DNA of 64,000 nucleotides from an uncultured bacterium (GTDB lineage: Bacteria > Planctomycetota > UBA1135 > GCA-002686595): positions 24,573-88,572 of the forward strand of contig CALLKX010000005.1 in NCBI GenBank assembly GCA_938083085.1, given 5' to 3'. The translations under genes and the position numbers were made by a program. The stretch's first letter is position 1. Each line of letters opens with the position of its first letter. The notes beneath the pieces are model-generated. The model saw only the letters and a program-made list of their open reading frames with translations. It did not search any database and was not told where the DNA came from. Positions 58,198 to 64,000 of the stretch are shown here, in pieces.

Positions 58198-61100
58198 ATG
58201 CGACGACACCTTCGCCTCCCGGCCCTCCTCCTGACTCTGTTTGCGGGGTCGCTGGCTCCGGTCGCCTCGGCCTCCCAGGACGAGCTTGGACGCCGCCCCC
58301 TCGAGCACGAGGACTACGAACTCTGGAGCTCGGTCCGGAGCTCGGGCCTGTCGCCGGACGGAGCATGGGTGGCTTTCACCACTCGGCCCGCCGAGGGAGA
58401 CGGGACGCTGACGATCCGCAAGATCGCAACCCAGGAGCAGTTCACCGTCGAGCGCGGGACCTCCGCGCGCTTCACCCGCGACAGCCGGTACGCGGTCTAT
58501 CTTGTCCGCCCTGCGAAGAAGGAGGGCGAGGAGAGCGGCCGCGGCGGAGACGCCTCTAGCCTCGAGATCCTGGACCTCGAGACCGAGCGGACAGTCAGCC
58601 TCTCGGATGTGCGCTCGTTCCGCCTCCCCGAGGAAGGGTCGGGCTGGATCGCCTACTCCCCCTCGGGCAGCTCGGTGGATGCCGCGGCGCGCAAGGGGGC
58701 CTCGGAGATGACCGAGGCCTACAGCATCGCGAGCGGCGCGCTCGGGCCCGCCGGGGCTGCACCGGCGGCCAAGCCGGAGGCTCGCGAGGAGGCGAAGGTC
58801 GAGTCCCCAAAGAAGGGCGCCGAGGGGTCCTCCGGAGAGACGACGAAGGAGACGTCGAAGAAGGGGGCCAAGAAGGGTCGCAAGGACGCCCGCGCGAAGA
58901 AGAACGGCGGCGTCCTCGTGCTCAGGGACCTGGCGACGGGCATGGAGCAGCGGATCCCCGACGTCACCTCCCACACGTTCAGCAAGTACGGACGGTGGCT
59001 CGTCTACGCCACGTCAGCCACCGACGCCGAGGACGATGGGGTCTTCGCCATGGAGCTCGCCACGGGCGAGATCACGCCGCTGCTCTCAGGCCGCGGGGCC
59101 TACCAATCCATCGCCATCAGCGAGGACGAGAAGCGGGTGACCTTCCTCTCCGATCGCGACGACTACGGGCCGGAGAAGCCGAGCATGTCGCTCTACCACT
59201 GGGCGGAGGGCGATGACGCCGCCGCCAAGATCGCGGGCGAGACGACGGAGGGCATCCCCGAGGGTTGGTGGATCGCGTCCTCCGGTCCGCGCTTCACCGA
59301 GGACGGCCGGCGGATCCTCTTCAGCACGCAGCCCAGACCTGAGGACGCGGGCAAGACCAAGGCGCAGCTGGAGAAGGAGAAGAAGGCGAAGGCCAAAGAT
59401 CCGGTCGTCAAGCTCGATATCTGGCACTGGAAGGACGACGCCCTCCAGCCCCGCCAGCTGCTCCGGGCCGAGCAGGAGCGTCGCCGGAGCTACCCGGCCC
59501 TCTTCGACATCGAGGCAGGCAAGGTCGTCCAGCTGGCGACCCTCGAGATCCCCTCTGTCCGGGTCGATCCCCGCTCCACCAGCGACATGGTGGTCGGGAC
59601 CTCCTCTCAGAAGTACGCCGTGTCGGAGTCCTGGGAGTCACCGGGCTTCAGCGACTCCTACGTGGTGGACCTCTTGAGCGGCGAGGCACGGCTCGTCCTC
59701 GAGCGGGTCCGCGGCAGCGCGAGCATGTCGCCGGCCGGCAAGTTCCTCACCTGGTGGGATCCGGACCAACGCAAGGTCTTCGCGATGCCGACGGCTGGTG
59801 GCGAGACGGTGGACCTCTCGACAGGGATCCCCACCTCCCTCGCGAACGAGCTGCACGATACGCCGGCGCCGCCGCGCTCCTACCGGACCGCCGGCTGGCT
59901 GGACGATGACGCGGCGCTCCTGATCTACGACCGCTTTGATATCTGGCAGGTGGATCCCACCGGCGCCGAGGCGGCGCGCTGCCTCACCGGGGGGCGCGGT
60001 CGCGCCGAGCGACTCCGCTACCGGTACCAGTCGCTTGATCGCGAGGCCCGCTCCATTGATCCCGCAGTGCCCATGCTACTGACGGTGTTCGACGAGGGCT
60101 CGAAGGCCTCTGGCGTGGCGCGGCTCGACCCCGCGACGGGTGAGATCACGACGCTGCTCATGCTCGACGAGCGGGTCGGCGCCCCGGTCAAGGCGAAGGA
60201 CGCGGACACCCTGGTGATGACCCGCCAGACCTTCCGGCGCTACCCCGATCTGTGGGCGACCACCACCGCGTTCGAGAGCCTCAAGCGCCTCAGCTGGGCC
60301 AACCCCCAGCAGCGCGAGTACCTCTGGGGGACGTCCGAGCTCGTGCACTACGAGACCACCGAGGGCGTCCCGCTGGACGGCATCCTCTACAAGCCGGACA
60401 ACTTCGACCCGACGCGCAAGTACCCCATGATGGTGTACTTCTACGAGCGCAACTCGGACAACCTGCACCGCTACGTCACCCCGTCGGCGGGCAGCTCATC
60501 CATCAACTATGCGTTCTACGTGAGCCGGGGCTATGTCCTCTTCGTGCCCGACATTCCCTACACCACGGGGGAGCCCGGGATCAGCTGCGCCAACGCGGTG
60601 CTGCCTGGCGTGCAGTCCATCGTGGACATGGGCTTCGTCGATCCCGACCGGATCGGCGTCCAGGGCCACAGCTGGGGTGGCTACCAGATCGCGTACCTGG
60701 TGACGATGACGAACGTCTTCGCCTGCGCCGAGTCTGGCGCGCCGGTCAGCAACATGACCAGCGCCTACGGCGGGATCCGCTGGGCCAGCGGCATGAGCCG
60801 GATGTTCCAGTACGAGAAGACCCAGAGCCGCATCGGCGGCACCCTCTGGGAGGCGCGGGACCTGTACCTGAAGAACTCGCCGGTGTTCTACGCCGACAAG
60901 ATCGAGACGCCGCTCCTGATCCTCCACAACGACGAGGACGGCGCAGTCCCGTGGTACCAGGGCATCGAGCTCTTCGTGGCCATGCGGCGCCTAGGCAAGC
61001 CGGCCTGGATGCTGAACTACAACGGCGAGGCCCACGGGCTGAGGCGTGAGGAGAACCGGCTCGACTTCGCCCGTCGGATGCAGCAGTTCTTCGACCACTA

Positions 61101-61254
61101 CTTGATGGGTGGTCCGGCGACCCGCTGGATCGCAGAGGGGGTCCCGGCGGTCGATAAGGGGCGAGAGTTCGGGTTCGATCCGATCGTGGTCCCCGAGGCG
61201 GCCGAGGAGGCGGCCGAGGAGGCGGCCGCGGAGGGCGCTGCGAGCGGGGAGTGA
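58198..61254 (+). CDS. Exported S9-family prolyl oligopeptidase
   Basis: The 1,018-residue protein has a signal peptide (LLLTLFAGSLAPVASAS). A long N-terminal beta-propeller region has the typical LSPDGAWVAFTTR and FTRDSRYAVYLVRP repeats. It contains a charged insert at about residues 185-235 rich in Lys and Glu. The catalytic domain follows with the nucleophile S825 in GHSWGGY, D914 in HNDEDG, and H946 in GEAHGL, giving a complete Ser/Asp/His triad. Such enzymes cleave peptides, often after proline, outside the cytoplasm. It is longer than most (700-800) because of the inserts. The tail is Glu/Ala-rich. It stands alone. Confidence 0.9.
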   Translation: MRRHLRLPALLLTLFAGSLAPVASASQDELGRRPLEHEDYELWSSVRSSGLSPDGAWVAFTTRPAEGDGTLTIRKIATQEQFTVERGTSARFTRDSRYAVYLVRPAKKEGEESGRGGDASSLEILDLETERTVSLSDVRSFRLPEEGSGWIAYSPSGSSVDAAARKGASEMTEAYSIASGALGPAGAAPAAKPEAREEAKVESPKKGAEGSSGETTKETSKKGAKKGRKDARAKKNGGVLVLRDLATGMEQRIPDVTSHTFSKYGRWLVYATSATDAEDDGVFAMELATGEITPLLSGRGAYQSIAISEDEKRVTFLSDRDDYGPEKPSMSLYHWAEGDDAAAKIAGETTEGIPEGWWIASSGPRFTEDGRRILFSTQPRPEDAGKTKAQLEKEKKAKAKDPVVKLDIWHWKDDALQPRQLLRAEQERRRSYPALFDIEAGKVVQLATLEIPSVRVDPRSTSDMVVGTSSQKYAVSESWESPGFSDSYVVDLLSGEARLVLERVRGSASMSPAGKFLTWWDPDQRKVFAMPTAGGETVDLSTGIPTSLANELHDTPAPPRSYRTAGWLDDDAALLIYDRFDIWQVDPTGAEAARCLTGGRGRAERLRYRYQSLDREARSIDPAVPMLLTVFDEGSKASGVARLDPATGEITTLLMLDERVGAPVKAKDADTLVMTRQTFRRYPDLWATTTAFESLKRLSWANPQQREYLWGTSELVHYETTEGVPLDGILYKPDNFDPTRKYPMMVYFYERNSDNLHRYVTPSAGSSSINYAFYVSRGYVLFVPDIPYTTGEPGISCANAVLPGVQSIVDMGFVDPDRIGVQGHSWGGYQIAYLVTMTNVFACAESGAPVSNMTSAYGGIRWASGMSRMFQYEKTQSRIGGTLWEARDLYLKNSPVFYADKIETPLLILHNDEDGAVPWYQGIELFVAMRRLGKPAWMLNYNGEAHGLRREENRLDFARRMQQFFDHYLMGGPATRWIAEGVPAVDKGREFGFDPIVVPEAAEEAAEEAAAEGAASGE

Positions 61255-61342
61255 TCGTCGGCCCGGAGGGCGGGCGCGACCGGCCAGAGATTGATGGACC
61301 TCTCCCTCGCAGGTTGAGCGGGGGAGAGAACACAATGTCGCC

Positions 61343-63466
61343 ATGCTCAGGTCACGCCACCAATCCGTCCTGCTGATCCCGTTCATCGCGCTGACGGCCG
61401 CCTGCACCGAGGACACCTCGATCTTCGGTGACCAGACGCCGCCCACGGCGACGCTGGACTACCCCTTCGACGGCGCGCTGGCCACCGGGCCCGCGCTCAT
61501 CTTCACGGGCACGGCCCAGGACCCGTCTGGGGTGACCTCGGTGACGGTCGATCAGGCCGAGGCTTCCACCACGGATGAGTACGCCAACTGGGACGTCTCC
61601 CTGGACCTCCCGACCGGCGACCTGTTCGTCCAGGTAGGGACGCGGGACGAGTTCAACTACGACCCGCAGGCGGTGATCATCAACATGGAGCGCCAGGGGG
61701 AGCTGGTGGCGCCGACGGCGCTGTCCTTCAACGCCTCCACGAGCCAGCTGGTGTTCACCGACGTTGGGCTCGAGGGCCTCACTGGACTGGTCCCGTCCCC
61801 GGAGTCCACGCAGAACCTAAGCGCGCCCACCATCGGCTCGGGTCCGCCCCTCGCAGGCTGCACGGGCGTCGCGGTGGACGGCGTCTCGGGGACCGCCTAC
61901 GTGGTGGACGCGAGCACCCCTGCGCTGTTGGCGGTGAACCTCAGCGACGGTACACGGACGGTCTTCTCTGACGCGACGACGGGTGTCGGGACGAATCTCT
62001 CGACCCCCGTGGACGTGGCCTTCGACGGGACCGGGTCTCGCCTGCTTGTCACGGATGACGGTCTCGACGCTGTGATCGCGGTGGACCTCACCACGGGAGA
62101 CCGCTCGGTGTTCTCGGACGGCGTGACCGGCACCGGGGCAGCCTGGGTCTCCCCGGCCGGGGTCGCCATCGACAGCGTCGGTGGCGCGCTCTACGTGGCG
62201 GACCGCGCGGGCCTCGTGGTGCAGGTGGACCTCACTACCGGGGATCGGACGCCGGTCTCCGGGGGGGCAACGGGAGCGGGCGGCGCCTTCTCGGCGCCGA
62301 CCTACCTCGACCTCGATCTCGCCATGGACCGGCTCCACGTGAGCGACCTCGGGCTCGGTGCGATCCTGCAGGTGAACCTGACGACCGGGGATCGGGTGGA
62401 GGTCTCTGGCCCGGGCGTGGGCGCTGGGGATCTCTTCGATCAACAGGAAGACCTCTGGCTCGACGAGGCGGCGGGCCGCTTGCTGGTGCTTGACAGCGAC
62501 CTGCCGGCGGTTTGGTCCGTTGACCTCGCGTCGGGAGACCGCTCGATCTTCTACGAGTTCCGCCGAGGGACCGGTGATCGAGGCCTGGTCCTGGACGCCG
62601 TGGCCGTCGCGCCCCAGGGGGCCGAAGCCATCTTTGGCGTCGCCCGCGGGGACGCTGCGATCATCCGGATCGCGACCCCGAGCGGAGACCGGACGGTGCT
62701 CTCCGACGCCGTCGCCGGCACGGGGCCTGCCCTCGTCGATCCGACGGACGTTCAGTCCCTCGCACCGGGCGGCGTCGCCGGGCTCGGCGGGGGGCTCCTC
62801 GTCGTGGATCGCGGGCTGGGCGCTCTGCTCTTGGTGGATTCCGCGACAGGGAATCGCACGGTGCTCTCGGATGGCGCGACGGGGGCCGGTGCTCCGTTCT
62901 CCGACCCCTCGGGCGTGGCCGTGGACGCCACTGGCGCGGTGGCTTGGGTCACGGACGATGGCGCTGACTCGGTGGTGGAGGTGGACCTCGCCACGGGCAA
63001 CCGGAGCACGATCTCGGGCGGCGTCGCTGGCGCGGGGCCGGCCTTCAACGCTCCGGTCCGAGCCCTCCAGGATCCGAACGATCCAGGGCGTTTGCTGGTC
63101 ATGGATCGCGGCCTCCTGGCGGTCGTCGCGGTGCAGCTCACATCGGGCGTGGGCGCCGGTGATCGGACGATCCTCTCCGACGGTGCCACTGGCGCTGGAG
63201 ATCCGTTCCAGTCGCTGGCCGGTGCGTCCATGACGGCCGCTGGACTCATGGTCTGTGACCCCACCGCGGCACAGCTGGTCCTCGTGGACCTCACCTCGGG
63301 TGAGCGGACCCTGGCCGCGGGCGGCGAAGTGGGATTTGGCCCGCGCCTGTTCGCTCCCAGCGGCCTCGTGACCCGGACGGGCGGAGGCGGCCTCTACCTG
63401 GTCACCGGAAGCGAGACGCTCCTCGTGGAGCCCACGGTGGGCGACCGGGTCGTCCTCTCCCTCTGA
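61343..63466 (+). CDS. Beta-propeller (NHL/SMP-30-like) lipoprotein
   Basis: The ATG at 61343 gives 707 residues with a lipobox (ALTAAC). After an Ig-like domain (TPPTATLDYPFDGALATGPALIFTGTAQDPSGVTSVTV) the rest is eight or so repeats of about 45-55 residues, each with a PxGVAVD..GxLYVxDxGLxAVxxVDLTTGDRTVxSxGxTGxGxxF pattern. Clear copies read IAVDLTTGDRSVFSDGVTGTG, VQVDLTTGDRTPVSGGATGAG and LLVDSATGNRTVLSDGATGAG. This is the layout of NHL-type propellers (one blade per repeat). A binding or adhesion role in the envelope is usual; no enzymatic residues stand out. It is convergent with the FKBP gene. Confidence 0.85.
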   Translation: MLRSRHQSVLLIPFIALTAACTEDTSIFGDQTPPTATLDYPFDGALATGPALIFTGTAQDPSGVTSVTVDQAEASTTDEYANWDVSLDLPTGDLFVQVGTRDEFNYDPQAVIINMERQGELVAPTALSFNASTSQLVFTDVGLEGLTGLVPSPESTQNLSAPTIGSGPPLAGCTGVAVDGVSGTAYVVDASTPALLAVNLSDGTRTVFSDATTGVGTNLSTPVDVAFDGTGSRLLVTDDGLDAVIAVDLTTGDRSVFSDGVTGTGAAWVSPAGVAIDSVGGALYVADRAGLVVQVDLTTGDRTPVSGGATGAGGAFSAPTYLDLDLAMDRLHVSDLGLGAILQVNLTTGDRVEVSGPGVGAGDLFDQQEDLWLDEAAGRLLVLDSDLPAVWSVDLASGDRSIFYEFRRGTGDRGLVLDAVAVAPQGAEAIFGVARGDAAIIRIATPSGDRTVLSDAVAGTGPALVDPTDVQSLAPGGVAGLGGGLLVVDRGLGALLLVDSATGNRTVLSDGATGAGAPFSDPSGVAVDATGAVAWVTDDGADSVVEVDLATGNRSTISGGVAGAGPAFNAPVRALQDPNDPGRLLVMDRGLLAVVAVQLTSGVGAGDRTILSDGATGAGDPFQSLAGASMTAAGLMVCDPTAAQLVLVDLTSGERTLAAGGEVGFGPRLFAPSGLVTRTGGGGLYLVTGSETLLVEPTVGDRVVLSL

Positions 63467-63549
63467 CGGGGCGAGGCGTGCCCGCGCGGGCGGAGGGGTC
63501 CTGGCGGACTGCGGCCAGGCCTTGGAGCCAGGCGGACGCGGATGGGAGA

Positions 63550-63574
63550 GAGGCCGGCTCTGAGGCTCGGCCTC
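63550..63574. terminator. Hairpin between convergent genes, possible bidirectional terminator
   Basis: GAGGCCG (63550-63556) pairs with CGGCCTC (63568-63574) around an 11-base loop, between the beta-propeller gene and the FKBP gene. No T tract follows, so this is a weak call. Confidence 0.35.
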
Positions 63575-63620
63575 CCTCGTCGTGCGGCTTCAGGTCAACG
63601 GGCCGGGGGCCCGTGATCTG

Positions 63621-64000
63621 TCACTTGACGCTGAGGAGCTCCATCTCGAACTTCAGGTCACCCCTGCCCCGATAGGCCAACGCCTCCGGCATGAGGATGA
63701 TGAAGCTGTCGCCGACGCGCATGCGTGAGACGACCTTGTCCCAGCCAACGATCGCCTGGCCGGAGCCGACATTGAAGGTGAACGGGCGGCTGCCAGGGTC
63801 GAGCACCTCACCGTTCGCCTTCATGGCCTTGTAGGCGAGCGTGGCGGACTTGCCGGTGCCGCACGCGGGGCCTGTCCCGTTCCCCCTGACCTCGAGAATC
63901 TTGATGTCGGGGACGCCGGGGAGGCCCGAGGGGATGGTGTCACCGACGGCCCAGTTGGGGCTGCCGGCCGGGGCGGTCGCGGCGCCGGTCGGTTGGGCGG
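63621..64000 (-). CDS. FKBP-type peptidyl-prolyl isomerase, N-terminus beyond window
   Basis: The frame is open from the window edge (64000) to the stop at 63621, giving the last 126 residues of an FKBP domain. VPDIKILEVRGNGTGPACGTGKSATLAYKAM is the first strand region. LDPGSRPFTFNVGSGQAIVGWDKVVSRMRVGDSFIILMPEALAYRGRGDLKFEMELLSVK holds the conserved V-I-x-G-W-D and Y-G-x-x-G-like segments (here AYRGRGD) and the last strand F-x-x-E-L-L. FKBPs catalyse proline cis-trans isomerisation in protein folding. The upstream segment (QPTGAATAPAGSPNWAVGD) is linker-like, so an exported or multi-domain form is possible. The true start is outside the window. Confidence 0.9.
   Translation of the reverse strand, partial: AQPTGAATAPAGSPNWAVGDTIPSGLPGVPDIKILEVRGNGTGPACGTGKSATLAYKAMKANGEVLDPGSRPFTFNVGSGQAIVGWDKVVSRMRVGDSFIILMPEALAYRGRGDLKFEMELLSVK

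Overview
This 64 kb window is high-GC, gene-dense bacterial chromosome with about 54 protein genes, two of them cut by the window edges. I see no tRNA, rRNA, CRISPR array, insertion sequence, prophage or plasmid function. The mix of genes suggests a planctomycete-like or other deep-branching Gram-negative marine bacterium: a secreted sulfatase, many lipoproteins with lipoboxes, giant exported proteins, serine/threonine kinases with pseudokinase relatives, and an exosortase-type sugar transferase. This placement is an inference from gene content; no taxonomic marker was compared.

Layout. 1-17 kb: a partial universal stress protein after the helicase recD2, rpsU with a clear terminator, an RluA-type pseudouridine synthase, a phosphatase-like lipoprotein, tatD, a cupin, a small membrane protein, an ABC exporter whose ATPase and permease are separated by a hydrolase-thioesterase pair on the other strand, a cysteine-less radical-SAM relative, a glycosyltransferase-methyltransferase pair, a lipoprotein with two retropepsin-like domains, and prmA. 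17-27 kb: class I aldolase, a coupled pair of exported proteins, a sulfatase, a DinG-type helicase with a dead exonuclease domain, leucine-type dehydrogenase and a second glycosyltransferase. 27-34 kb: one 2,152-residue exported protein ending at a strong intrinsic terminator. 34-46.6 kb: acyl-carrier-protein phosphodiesterase, RluD-like synthase, a kinase, a type II methionine aminopeptidase, a membrane pseudokinase with a long helical-repeat region, mutS with an acetyltransferase, and a COG3014-like plus LpoB-like lipoprotein pair. 46.6-47.3 kb: a non-coding stretch with two intrinsic terminators and a 15-bp minisatellite. 47-64 kb: acetyltransferase, sugar epimerase, pckA, TPR protein, iron-sulfur assembly factor, manA, ACT-domain protein, M28 peptidase, FtsX-type permease with a DUF3299 lipoprotein, S9 peptidase, a beta-propeller lipoprotein and a partial FKBP isomerase.

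How the genes fit together. Central carbon genes (aldolase, PEP carboxykinase, phosphomannose isomerase) supply glycolytic and gluconeogenic intermediates and sugar-nucleotide precursors. The epimerase and two glycosyltransferases point to surface polysaccharide. The peptidases, sulfatase and amino-acid dehydrogenase fit a life on polymeric marine organic matter. The most unusual theme is a set of proteins whose enzymatic folds seem to have lost key catalytic residues: a radical-SAM relative without the cysteine motif, a DinG exonuclease domain without acidic residues, a pseudokinase, and a peptidase-like protein without HExxH. Several pairs overlap by ATGA (11957, 18194, 45990, 57179), suggesting translational coupling. 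Starts in this GC-rich sequence are often uncertain, and non-ATG starts are noted where chosen. Family assignments come from reading motifs by eye, not from database searches.
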